The notes under the pieces: model-generated | Seen by the model: the letters and a program-made list of their open reading frames with translations, nothing else | Databases searched by the model: none | Told to the model about the DNA's origin: nothing | Program-made: the position numbers and the translations under genes | Shown: in pieces, positions 1-5,976 of the stretch | Numbering within the stretch: the first letter of the stretch is position 1 | Layout: each line of letters begins with the position of its first letter | NCBI GenBank assembly: GCA_011055475.1 | Contig: DSDH01000165.1 | Coordinates: forward strand, 1-7,499 | DNA: 7,499 nucleotides | Source: Phycisphaerales bacterium | Lineage (GTDB): Bacteria > Planctomycetota > Phycisphaerae > Sedimentisphaerales > Anaerohalosphaeraceae | Direction: 5' to 3'

Positions 1-318
1 GCCCCGGTCAATCCGTGGTACCCTTGCCCGTGGTTCACGCGGGATTATGGGTTCTTCTCGCCCACGCCGATGAACTGGCTTGAAAACGATAGACTGGACA
101 TTGCGAAAGGCTCGGAAATCCACCTCATGTATCGCGTTATTGTGCACCGTGGTGACTCCGTCGCGGCCCGGATTGCCGAACTGCACGCGCGGTACGCAGA
201 GGTCTTTGCTCAACACGGCCACAAGGCCTCGTGGTATGACGTGATTCAGGAGAAGGGCGCCGACCGGCTGCTGCTAAAGCCATTCCTGGAGTCTGCTCGT
301 CTGGGTGCGGCGAAATGA
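1..318 (+). CDS. PmoA-like / DUF6807 family protein, C-terminal part (5' end outside window)
   Basis: The reading frame is open from base 1 to the TGA at 316-318, giving 105 residues with no start codon needed inside the window. The visible part begins APVNPWYPCPWFTRDYGFFS, followed by PTPMNWL and then LxxGSEIHLMYRVIVHRGD. This pattern (N-P-W...PWF.R.YGF.SP, then a beta-strand LxYRVxVHxG) is what I know from the C-terminal end of the DUF6807 family, named 'PmoA-like' for weak similarity to a methane monooxygenase subunit. Members are usually 300-400 residues, often exported, and common in glycan-degradation clusters of planctomycetes and Bacteroidetes; no enzymatic activity is firmly established. 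The last ~45 residues (ARIAELHARYAEVF...) look helical and are charged. A terminator-like hairpin follows 117 bases after the stop. An ATG at 70 lies inside the conserved motif and is not the true start. The family call rests on motif memory, not on a search. Confidence 0.75.
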   Translation, partial: APVNPWYPCPWFTRDYGFFSPTPMNWLENDRLDIAKGSEIHLMYRVIVHRGDSVAARIAELHARYAEVFAQHGHKASWYDVIQEKGADRLLLKPFLESARLGAAK

Positions 319-735
319 CACGTTGAATCCGGGGGTCCGCGGCCGGCCCACGCCGATGAGCTGTAACGGCGAGGCGTCCGGAGGTGCGGGGTCGTTCAGG
401 CCAGGCCGGCCTAATCGCATATCAGCCGTGGATCGCCCCCTTGAGAAGGGGGGTCCTTTTCAACGCACGGCCGGTCATGGCCGGCTCCCGCCCATCGGTC
501 TGAAGACGCGCCGGAACAGTTTCTTCCCCTCTTCCGCTTGCAGTATTGACCCGTTGGATGTAGAGTATGGGGGTATTCTCTTGGGCGGGTCTTGCGGTTT
601 CGCTCCGGCTGTGATGTGGCGACGCTGCTCAACGTTGGGCCACAACGCACCACGAGGATAGGACGGTGCCCCGACCCTGGATTGCGATGAGGCGGCCTTT
701 TGAAGTTGTCGCAGACCTTTTTCTTGTCAGTACTT
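319..735. other. Intergenic region without a supported gene
   Basis: This 417-base stretch separates the PmoA-like gene from the tRNA. Open frames exist on both strands, but their translations are rich in Arg, Pro and Gly, match no family I know, and lack a good ribosome binding site. The recognisable structure is a GC-rich hairpin near 436-452 (listed separately) and a short inverted repeat GCCGG/CCGGC at 470-474/481-485. I find no convincing sigma-70 promoter for the tRNA; a TTGACC at 546-551 has no properly spaced -10 partner. Confidence 0.6.
436..460 (+). terminator. Candidate rho-independent terminator
   Basis: The stem CCCCCTT (436-442) pairs perfectly with AAGGGGG (446-452) around a 3-base loop GAG, and is followed by GTCCTTTT ending at 460. 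The stem is strong, but the T-run is short and interrupted. It lies 117 bases after the PmoA-like stop codon and would fit its transcript end. Read on the other strand it has no T-run, so plus is the more likely direction. Confidence 0.45.
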
Positions 736-820
736 GGAAGAGTGGCCGAGTGGCTTAAGGCGGCGGTCTTGAAAACCGCAGTGGGGCAACCCACCGGGGG
801 TTCGAATCCCTCCTCTTCCG
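736..820 (+). tRNA. trnS: tRNA-Ser (anticodon UGA)
   Basis: All arms of a class II tRNA can be drawn. The acceptor stem GGAAGAG (736-742) pairs with CTCTTCC (813-819), with discriminator G at 820. The D-arm holds GGCCGAGTGGCTTAAGGC. The anticodon stem GCGGT (763-767) pairs with ACCGC (775-779) around the loop CTTGAAA, giving anticodon TGA at 770-772, which reads serine UCA and other UCN codons. The long variable arm typical of tRNA-Ser is GTGGG (781-785) with CCCAC (790-794), closed by a GCAA loop. The T-arm is GGGGG/CCCTC around TTCGAAT (796-812). The 3' CCA is not encoded (the next bases are GTTC), so it must be added after transcription. The nearest gene downstream is convergent, 69 bases away. 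Confidence 0.97.
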
Positions 821-889
821 GTTCAAGCCCAGCGTTGGATCGGGCCGTCAGCAGCGTAGCGGCTCAGTTCCGTTGTGTCTTCATGACCC

Positions 890-1900
890 TCAGTTCCGCG
901 GTGGCGTCAGGAGCATCTCCTCGAGTACGGCGGCCAGTCCCGCTTCCGGCATGCGGTACTCCAGATAGGCATGCTTTGACGCCACGCCGGCGACCCACTG
1001 GTTGCTCCCATCCTCCCGGCTCACCGCTTTTCCGTCCGAGACCTCCGCAAAGTAGCCCGACAGCCCCCGCACCGCGTACAGCACGGCGATCAGGTCCCAG
1101 CTCGACCGCTCGGTCACGTTGTAGTGCGCAAAAAAGTTCCGATAAAACGCCGGCACCGGGTTCTCCGGCGGGGCCTCGGCCACCAGCCGCCCCCCGGTCA
1201 TCACGTCCTTGCCCAGCCCCGTGAACATGATCGGACCGGGCCACTCCGTGATGACCTTGTGGGCCGCCGGGCCGTCCATCGTGAAGTTGTATTCGCCCTC
1301 GTCCTTGGGCGAGTTGGGCCACCTGCCGCCCATTGCGACGAGTTCTCTGACCTTCCGGGCCACCAGCTCCCGTCCGGTCAGCGGGCTGTGCCGGTCGGGC
1401 GGGCTGTCGAGCAGGTTGGCCATGTTGGTCAGCCACCCCACGACGACGATTGTAACGCTCTGGTCGGGCTGGGCCGCCAGGATCCGGCGATACAAGCCGA
1501 CGGCCTCCGGCGCCCGGGCACAATCGGCCAGATCATGGGGGAAGTCCTCGACGCTGTCGTGATACCACTCCTCCGGGTCAGGACCGGTCCGTGAGCAGCC
1601 GATGGGCAGGTCCGGGCGGCCATAGTAGGTATTGATGACATCCAGGGCCGCCGCACACCAGCGGTTGGAGTTCGCGCTCATCGTCGCCAGGATCCGGGTC
1701 TCGCCCCGGTCGGCCATGACGTGCAGGATCGCCAGGGCCCCGGCGTCGTCCACGTCCGTCCCGATGTCCGTGTCGAAGATGATGGCCGGCCGCCGGGCCT
1801 CCGACGATGCCGTCCTCTGGCAGCCCATCGGCAGCAGGCCCGCCAGGACTACCGCCAGAATCGTTGAAATCCGCCGAATCACGTCTGTGTGAGCCACCAT
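890..1900 (-). CDS. Predicted exported nucleoside-hydrolase-like protein (IUNH family)
   Basis: The 336-residue product starts with a positively charged N-terminus and a hydrophobic stretch (about residues 11-26) ending in PMGC at Cys27, which suggests a signal peptide, possibly of a lipoprotein, although Pro at -3 is a poor lipobox. The mature protein opens with IIFDTDIGTDVDD (40-52), the Ca2+-binding aspartate cluster of inosine-uridine preferring nucleoside hydrolases (PF01156). Further family signs are VVVGWLTNMANLL (152-164, equivalent to GPLTNLA) and GEYNFTMDGPAAHKVI (202-217), equivalent to the substrate-binding EFN...DP.AA motif. Near the C-terminus SSWDLIAV (266-273) keeps the metal-binding Asp269 but has Trp268 where classical enzymes have the catalytic His. 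Classical members hydrolyse the N-glycosidic bond of ribonucleosides; activity here may differ. The ATG start is supported by AAGGA (complement of 1907-1911) six bases upstream. It lies 132 bases downstream of a truncated SUMF1-like gene on the same strand and may share its transcript. Confidence 0.88.
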   Translation of the reverse strand: MVAHTDVIRRISTILAVVLAGLLPMGCQRTASSEARRPAIIFDTDIGTDVDDAGALAILHVMADRGETRILATMSANSNRWCAAALDVINTYYGRPDLPIGCSRTGPDPEEWYHDSVEDFPHDLADCARAPEAVGLYRRILAAQPDQSVTIVVVGWLTNMANLLDSPPDRHSPLTGRELVARKVRELVAMGGRWPNSPKDEGEYNFTMDGPAAHKVITEWPGPIMFTGLGKDVMTGGRLVAEAPPENPVPAFYRNFFAHYNVTERSSWDLIAVLYAVRGLSGYFAEVSDGKAVSREDGSNQWVAGVASKHAYLEYRMPEAGLAAVLEEMLLTPPRN

Positions 1901-2032
1901 GATGTATCCTTACCTGTCAGGGGACCTCTGGTCGTCCCTGTTCCCTTCCGCCCGTCCGACCCGCCGCAGCAGACCGGGACGGCAATGCCGCCAAGGCCGA
2001 CAGCCCAGCGACCAGGGCGACCGCCCAGGATT

Positions 2033-2482
2033 CTACCCGTCGCGCATGCAGACAAAGAAAGCGGTCCCAGAGAAATGGATCTGGCTCATGTCCGTGGCGG
2101 CATAGGTATTGCAGTAGGGTTCAGTATGATCCGCGTCATCGACAGCGTACACGGCGCCATCCACCACAGTGATCAGACGGGAGCCCAGGACGCTGTTGAG
2201 GAACTCACAATACTGGCCGTTGGTCACCTCATACTTGCTCATGTAGCCGGTAAAGCCCTCGTGACCCTCCACGCCCCGATCGTCCACGTACACCCATTGC
2301 ATCCCGGCAGGGCCCCCGGAAATGCCGTCGCCGGTCAACCATTGATTCGCGAACTGGGCAAAGTTCTGTAGATCCACGAAGCAGTCCCCCGTCAGATCGG
2401 CCGGGGGACACGCTGCGAGGGTCGGCGAAGAGGCGCACGGAACCAGTAAGGCGAACGCGAAAAGACATGCACGGAATGTCAT
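2033..2482 (-). CDS. Secreted dockerin-like / SUMF1-like protein, apparently truncated
   Basis: I place the start at the ATG at 2482 because GGAGG (complement of 2491-2495) lies eight bases upstream; a TTG two codons earlier at 2488 would overlap the Shine-Dalgarno spacing. The product is 149 residues. It has a signal peptide (FRACLFAFALLVP..., cleavage probably after PTLA) and then a single dockerin-like calcium-loop half repeat, DLTGDCFVD..FA.FANQWL, of the kind that planctomycetes place on many exported proteins. After a Gly-rich linker comes GMQWVYVDD, then GHEGFTGYMSKYEVTNGQYCEFLN, split here for length as GHEGFTGYMSKYEVTN and GQYCEFLN. That is the opening of a formylglycine-generating enzyme-like (SUMF1, PF03781) domain. 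The frame ends at IHFSGTAFFVCMRDG, only about 90 residues into a domain normally longer than 200, so the catalytic-cysteine region of true FGE is absent. It is either a degraded gene or a short non-enzymatic secreted protein. A candidate promoter lies 66 bases upstream. Confidence 0.75.
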   Translation of the reverse strand: MTFRACLFAFALLVPCASSPTLAACPPADLTGDCFVDLQNFAQFANQWLTGDGISGGPAGMQWVYVDDRGVEGHEGFTGYMSKYEVTNGQYCEFLNSVLGSRLITVVDGAVYAVDDADHTEPYCNTYAATDMSQIHFSGTAFFVCMRDG

Positions 2483-2490
2483 CGTCAACT

Positions 2491-2495
2491 CCTCC
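2491..2495 (-). promoter_or_regulatory. Ribosome binding site deciding the start at 2482
   Basis: On the minus strand the sequence reads AAGGGAGGAGTTGACGATG. GGAGG is eight bases from ATG but only two from the TTG codon at 2488, so ATG is the better start for the dockerin-like/SUMF1-like gene. Confidence 0.7.
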
Positions 2496-2524
2496 CTTGG
2501 CCTCGATCTCCTTGTCCATCGAAC

Positions 2525-2570
2525 GTGTACCGGAGATGATGCAGCATACTATACCATCTCAGTGTACCCG
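2525..2570. repeat. Short direct repeat GTGTACCSG flanking the candidate -10
   Basis: GTGTACCGG at 2525-2533 and GTGTACCCG at 2562-2570 differ at one base, are 37 bases apart start to start, and bracket the TATAGT element. Such spacing could reflect paired regulator sites, but two short copies can occur by chance. Confidence 0.3.
2548..2556 (-). promoter_or_regulatory. Candidate extended -10 promoter for the minus-strand pair
   Basis: Read on the minus strand, TGGTATAGT matches the extended -10 pattern TGnTATAAT with one mismatch. It lies 66 bases before the ATG of the SUMF1-like gene. I see no good -35 at 16-18 bases, which is tolerated for extended -10 promoters. It would drive the SUMF1-like gene and perhaps the nucleoside-hydrolase-like gene behind it. 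Confidence 0.4.
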
Positions 2571-2857
2571 AAATCACGTCCCCACGCAAACCCTGGTTCA
2601 CGAAAAGGGGCAGGCCACTTTGACTTGCAATGAGGCCGGGCCGGAGGGGCTCGGCGGGGCCTTTGCGACCGGGCCAGGATCAGCGGCAACCCCTCCAAAC
2701 GACGGGTCGACCTCACCAGGGTCAGTCGCAGGCCAAGACCATTCCGCTCGTTCTTGAAGCTGCCAGAAGTATGGCCCCTTTGTGTCGGCAGGGGTCGTGA
2801 TTCCTTCACAGGCCATCCCAAAGGGGGGAGTTCGGTTCTTGCCAGCGGGCCAGGCAT
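2571..2857. other. Divergent intergenic region, no supported gene
   Basis: This is the main part of the gap between the minus-strand SUMF1-like gene and the plus-strand Tat protein gene. Minus-strand open frames cross it, but they overlap each other and run toward or into the start of the Tat gene, resemble no known family, and lack a credible start. I see no RNA gene or long repeat here. Confidence 0.5.
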
Positions 2858-2883
2858 GACCTACAGTGGGTGGCATGTAGGTC
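2858..2883. repeat. Perfect 8-bp inverted repeat upstream of the Tat protein gene
   Basis: GACCTACA (2858-2865) and TGTAGGTC (2876-2883) are exact reverse complements separated by ten bases (GTGGGTGGCA). The centre lies about 70 bases before the ATG at 2941. Arm length and spacing suit a dimeric regulator site on DNA or a short hairpin in the 5' untranslated RNA. No T-run follows, so it is not a standard terminator. Confidence 0.45.
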
Positions 2884-2940
2884 GAGGACCAAATCGTTCG
2901 GGCGTTTATCTCTCGTGGTGTTGAATTCGTGGGAGGGATT

Positions 2941-4611
2941 ATGAATCGTCGCACATTTCTGGCTGCCGGAGTCGGAGGGCTGACGTGGTCGGCCCTGAAT
3001 CGAGGATTGTGGGTCCATGCGGCCACCGCCGCCGGCCAGATTCAGAGAGGCGAGATGGCCGGATACCTCCTCGTCCCCACCGAGCGGGTCCCGGAGACGT
3101 ATAACGCGGGGTTCTCGATGTACGTGGCGGCCTGGCCTTTGCTGGAAGAGTATCCGGGGAATCGTTTTCAGACAGGCCTGTTCGGCACCTGGATGCACGC
3201 CCAGAATGATCGGGCCAAGCCCGTTGAGAGGATGTACTCCGATATCGAAGGGGGCCTGGGCTGGTGGCGCGACACGCGGTTCGCCACGGAGACGCCGAAG
3301 TTCATCATGGGTGGGGTGGCTCTGAACTTCTCCGCATGGGCGAACGGCCCCGGGGCCGGCAAGGGAAGGGACTGGAGCAGGCCGCAAGGCAAGTACGGCG
3401 TGGCACAACTGAGCCCGTGGGTGCTGTGGCCCCCGGACGGCTTGAATCTGAAGCAAGGCACCTGCGGTCAACTGTTCGGCTACGGGTACCTGCCGCTTCC
3501 GCTGACCGAGCCGAAATCCACCACGGCCGGCAAGAACGTGCCCACCGGCAACCACTGCTGGACCCTGTTCCTGAACACGGGCAACTTTAAGGGGCCGGTG
3601 GCGTTCTTCACACCTTATTTCTGGTCCCGGCCATCCGTGGAGGACCCTCGTCTGGCGGGCATGTTTCTGGACAGCCGTCCGGCCGACCCCAACCGAGCCC
3701 TACAGATGGAAACCCAGTACGTCCCCGGCGCCCAGTCTGTGGACGCCAAGGGGGATACGTACGGCCGCGTCGCTGCCACCTCGTTTCCCAGAGGCCCCGA
3801 GGGTGATTCGATCGTCGTGCACCGTGTGACCTCCTACACCAAACAGGCGCTCTGGGATGCCGTCGAGGTCTGGTTTCGGGGCGGGCCCGCGGCCAGTGGT
3901 GTGATTGACTCCTCGGCCACCGTTTTGCACAGGTTCCCAGGACGCGGAGGAGCTACCTGGAAGATGTATCCGGAAGGGATTGCGCGCGAAGAGAGAATGC
4001 CCATTCCCTGGAGTTCCTTTGCCACACCCATGGCCCCTGATCCGTTCAGCTTCGGGTACCGGTGGAGCGACGCCTTGGTCACGAAGAAGAACACCCCGGA
4101 TGGCCCGCTGGTAACGCTGCCTGAGTACTATCGCCTCGTCACGGAGGAGGGCAAGCAGCCGCGCTGGGTGGCCGTGCCGCCGACCGATGTTCCAGCCGAA
4201 ACCGGGCTGGCCGAGGCGCGGTTTGGCCGGCCTGACACCGGTCCACCCGAGCCCTACGTTACGCCGGACGATCCGGAGAGCTGCTGGAAGAAGCCCGGGC
4301 CGGTGGCGGGCCCCTTCCAAGCCCGTCCGGGGGACGGCAGTGTCGTGACCTACTACTGGTATCGATTTGCCGATCAGCCCGCATTGCTCAACGCCGACCT
4401 GACGGATGACGAGCGAGAGAGGCTTCAGACGCGCGTGGAGGAATTGCACCGGCACTGGAAGAAGGATGGGGACTACTTGTCGCCGCCGAGGGTTGGAACG
4501 CTGGCGGATATCGACCCGGCCTTGATTGTCACACCGCCGCCGGGCCTGGAGATAGGCTACGTGCCCATCGCCACGCGACAGGCCGCGGAGGAAGAGGCAA
4601 GGAATCCATGA
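2941..4611 (+). CDS. Tat-exported protein of unknown function
   Basis: The ATG at 2941 is preceded by GGGAGG at 2931-2936, so it is preferred over the in-frame GTG at 2929, which overlaps that Shine-Dalgarno sequence. The product is 556 residues. It begins MNRRTFLAAGVGGL, a twin-arginine signal with Arg3-Arg4, with a likely cleavage near HAATA around residues 26-31. The protein would thus be folded before export to the periplasm. The mature part is rich in aromatic residues, Pro and Gly (for example GYGYLPLPLTEPKS, CWTLFLNTGNFKGPVAFFTPYFWSR split here as CWTLFLNTGNFKG and PVAFFTPYFWSR), suggesting beta-strands. The C-terminal 120 residues contain a charged helix (DLTDDERERLQTRVEELHRHW) described here by its ends DLTDDERE and EELHRHW, and finish LADIDPALIVTPPPGLEIGY. 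There is no internal repeat and no membrane segment after the signal. I do not recognise the family. It is monocistronic, divergent from the SUMF1-like gene and convergent with the xylanase operon. Confidence 0.85.
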   Translation: MNRRTFLAAGVGGLTWSALNRGLWVHAATAAGQIQRGEMAGYLLVPTERVPETYNAGFSMYVAAWPLLEEYPGNRFQTGLFGTWMHAQNDRAKPVERMYSDIEGGLGWWRDTRFATETPKFIMGGVALNFSAWANGPGAGKGRDWSRPQGKYGVAQLSPWVLWPPDGLNLKQGTCGQLFGYGYLPLPLTEPKSTTAGKNVPTGNHCWTLFLNTGNFKGPVAFFTPYFWSRPSVEDPRLAGMFLDSRPADPNRALQMETQYVPGAQSVDAKGDTYGRVAATSFPRGPEGDSIVVHRVTSYTKQALWDAVEVWFRGGPAASGVIDSSATVLHRFPGRGGATWKMYPEGIAREERMPIPWSSFATPMAPDPFSFGYRWSDALVTKKNTPDGPLVTLPEYYRLVTEEGKQPRWVAVPPTDVPAETGLAEARFGRPDTGPPEPYVTPDDPESCWKKPGPVAGPFQARPGDGSVVTYYWYRFADQPALLNADLTDDERERLQTRVEELHRHWKKDGDYLSPPRVGTLADIDPALIVTPPPGLEIGYVPIATRQAAEEEARNP

Positions 4612-4663
4612 GCCTCCGCCGCGTTTGTACTTTGCACGGTCGCCATGCCGCGAGGCTCTGATT

Positions 4664-4837
4664 AGCAGTCGTTGAAAAACGTACGAGCCGAAGAAACGGG
4701 TCCTTGTTGTCATTCCCCCGAAGGTCGACGACGCACCATGGCGGGCGGGAATCCACGCTGTGCGGGCAGAGACATACCATACGCTGAGCGTGGACCCCGG
4801 ATCAAGTCCGGGGGTGATACGTTTTCAACAGGCTGCT
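4664..4837. mobile_element. MITE/REP-like non-coding element with terminal inverted repeats
   Basis: The left end AGCAGTCGTTGAAAAACGTA (from 4664) and the reverse complement of the right end, AGCAGCCTGTTGAAAACGTA (from 4837 backwards), match except for small differences in the middle: TC against CCT, and one extra A. Both ends are bordered by ATT (4661-4663 and 4838-4840), a possible 3-bp target duplication. The interior carries ATTCCC/GGGAAT (4712-4717/4747-4752), TCCACGCT/AGCGTGGA (4752-4759/4787-4794), and a 7-bp hairpin CCCCGGA-TCAAG-TCCGGGG (4795-4813). This resembles the 'GTCATTCCC...GGGAATCC / GGACCCCGGATCAAGTCCGGGG' dispersed repeats known from many bacterial genomes. There is no coding frame, so movement would need a transposase in trans. 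It lies between two convergent genes and could terminate transcription from both sides. The family is not assigned. Confidence 0.72.
4795..4825 (+). terminator. Hairpin inside the element that could act as terminator
   Basis: CCCCGGA (4795-4801) pairs with TCCGGGG (4807-4813) around TCAAG. On the plus strand it is followed, after GTGATACG, by TTTT at 4822-4825. The T-run is short and eight bases away, so any termination of the plus-strand Tat gene would be weak. No better terminator is seen after 4611. Confidence 0.3.
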
Positions 4838-5954
4838 ATTGATCTTTCCGGCCGGCACTGAGCACGGCGAAAAAGGCTTCCTTGGGCCGGTAGTCCCGAT
4901 CGAACAGGAGGGGAGATCCCCCAATCCAGGAGGCTCCATCGTAAATGCCCCAGAACGTGACGCGCGTGATGTCCTTTCTGTGCTTGAGAAGGACGGAGAA
5001 GATCTCTGCGTACTTCTGCGCGAGTCTTCTTTGGGTTTCGGCGGCGTCGGCATTCGCATCCTGAGTACTCCGCCGGTTGATCCGGCCGATATCGGCACCG
5101 CGATACCCGCGGGTCTGCGTACGGATGTCCAACTCGGTAATCATCACCTTGACGCCGGCAGCCGCCAGACTCGTGATGGCGTACTCGAGGCCTTCGACGC
5201 TTGGATGTTCCAGACTGGCATGCAGTTGAATGCCAACGCCGTCGATACGGACCCCTTTGGACTGGAGGTGCTTGACCAGCGCGACGGCCCCGTCGCACTT
5301 GGCCTTCGACGACTCGAGACCATAGTCATTGTAGTACAATTCGGCCTCGGGGTCCGCCTCGTGGGCCCACCGGAAGGCGCTCTCGATAAAGTCGTACTTC
5401 TTGTCCTCGGCGCCTTCGCCGATGATTCGCAGCCATGGGCTGGCGCGCAGCGTGCCGTTCTCGTTGAGGGCTTCATTGACCACGTCCCAACCTTTGATAC
5501 GGCCTTTGTAGCGGCCGACAACGGTCATGATATGGTCTTTCATGCGGGCCAGAAGGACCTCTCGTGTCAGAGCGTTTCCCGACTCGTCGCGAAACAACCA
5601 CCGTGGAACCTGGCTGTGCCAGACGAGGCAATGGCCGATCGGCGCCATCTCGTTCCGCTCGCAGAACGCCACGAAACTGTCCGCCACATCCCAAGCGTAC
5701 CGGCCGGGCCAGGGATTGAGAGACTGCCACTTCATGGCGTTCTCCGCGGTGGCCGTGTTGAAGTGTTTCTCGGCGATGGCGGCCGCCCCGGGGTCGTGTC
5801 CCGTTACCACCCTTCGATTCAAGGCCCCACCGATCAGGAAGTGGTCCTTGAACACATCCTTCAACGCAGGCACGTCCTTTTCGGCCGCCGATGCAAGCGC
5901 GCCGGCCACAAGGACCGCCAGGCTCACGACCGTCGTGGTTCGCCCTGTTCTCAC
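4836..5954 (-). CDS. Endo-1,4-beta-xylanase, glycoside hydrolase family 10
   Basis: The 372-residue product cleaves internal beta-1,4 bonds of xylan with retention of configuration. After an N-terminal signal peptide (VVSLAVLVAGALASAAE, cleavage near ASA-AE) comes one GH10 barrel. Visible family marks are FNTATAENAMKW (65-76), GHCLVWHSQVPRWL (107-120) and WDVVNEAL (156-163) with acid/base Glu161. These are followed by YYNDYGLE (207-214), GVGIQLH (239-245), VMITELDI (270-277) with nucleophile Glu274, and FWGIYDGASW (334-343). The length fits a single-domain secreted enzyme. The start is GTG at 5954, supported by GGAG (complement of 5961-5964) six bases upstream. It follows the CE1/malectin esterase gene after 22 bases, so both are surely co-transcribed. 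The domain appears complete, but the TAG stop codon coincides with the first bases of the adjoining inverted-repeat element, so the last few residues may once have differed. Confidence 0.96.
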   Translation of the reverse strand: MRTGRTTTVVSLAVLVAGALASAAEKDVPALKDVFKDHFLIGGALNRRVVTGHDPGAAAIAEKHFNTATAENAMKWQSLNPWPGRYAWDVADSFVAFCERNEMAPIGHCLVWHSQVPRWLFRDESGNALTREVLLARMKDHIMTVVGRYKGRIKGWDVVNEALNENGTLRASPWLRIIGEGAEDKKYDFIESAFRWAHEADPEAELYYNDYGLESSKAKCDGAVALVKHLQSKGVRIDGVGIQLHASLEHPSVEGLEYAITSLAAAGVKVMITELDIRTQTRGYRGADIGRINRRSTQDANADAAETQRRLAQKYAEIFSVLLKHRKDITRVTFWGIYDGASWIGGSPLLFDRDYRPKEAFFAVLSAGRKDQ

Positions 5955-5976
5955 TGTCTACTCCGTTGTACCGTGT

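Noticed and set aside
470..485. GCCGG-TCATGG-CCGGC palindrome
   Set aside because: A 5-bp GC stem of this kind is expected by chance in this base composition.
546..568. TTGACC at 546-551 as a -35 box for the tRNA
   Set aside because: No -10-like hexamer lies at 16-18 bases; the nearest AT-rich bases are too close or too far.
411..794. Open frames on both strands between the PmoA-like gene and the tRNA
   Set aside because: One overlaps the tRNA, none has a plausible ribosome binding site, and the compositions (Arg, Pro, Gly, Ser) are those of non-coding GC-rich DNA.
528..820. Possible attachment-site pair: CCTCTTCCG at 528-536 repeated at the tRNA 3' end (812-820)
   Set aside because: Only nine bases match, the pair encloses the tRNA rather than a mobile segment, and no integrase gene is present.
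2598..3026. 142-codon minus-strand frame in the divergent intergenic region
   Set aside because: It overlaps the first codons of the Tat protein gene on the opposite strand, competes with a second open frame in the same place, and shows no family motif.
4610..4658. Inverted repeat GAGCCTC/GAGGCTC after the Tat gene as terminator
   Set aside because: The arms are separated by 35 bases and no T-run follows, so a functional terminator hairpin is doubtful.
3700..4713. 337-codon minus-strand frame opposite the Tat protein gene
   Set aside because: It is antisense to a gene with a Tat signal and ribosome binding site, its product is Arg/Gly-rich without domains, and it begins inside the inverted-repeat element.
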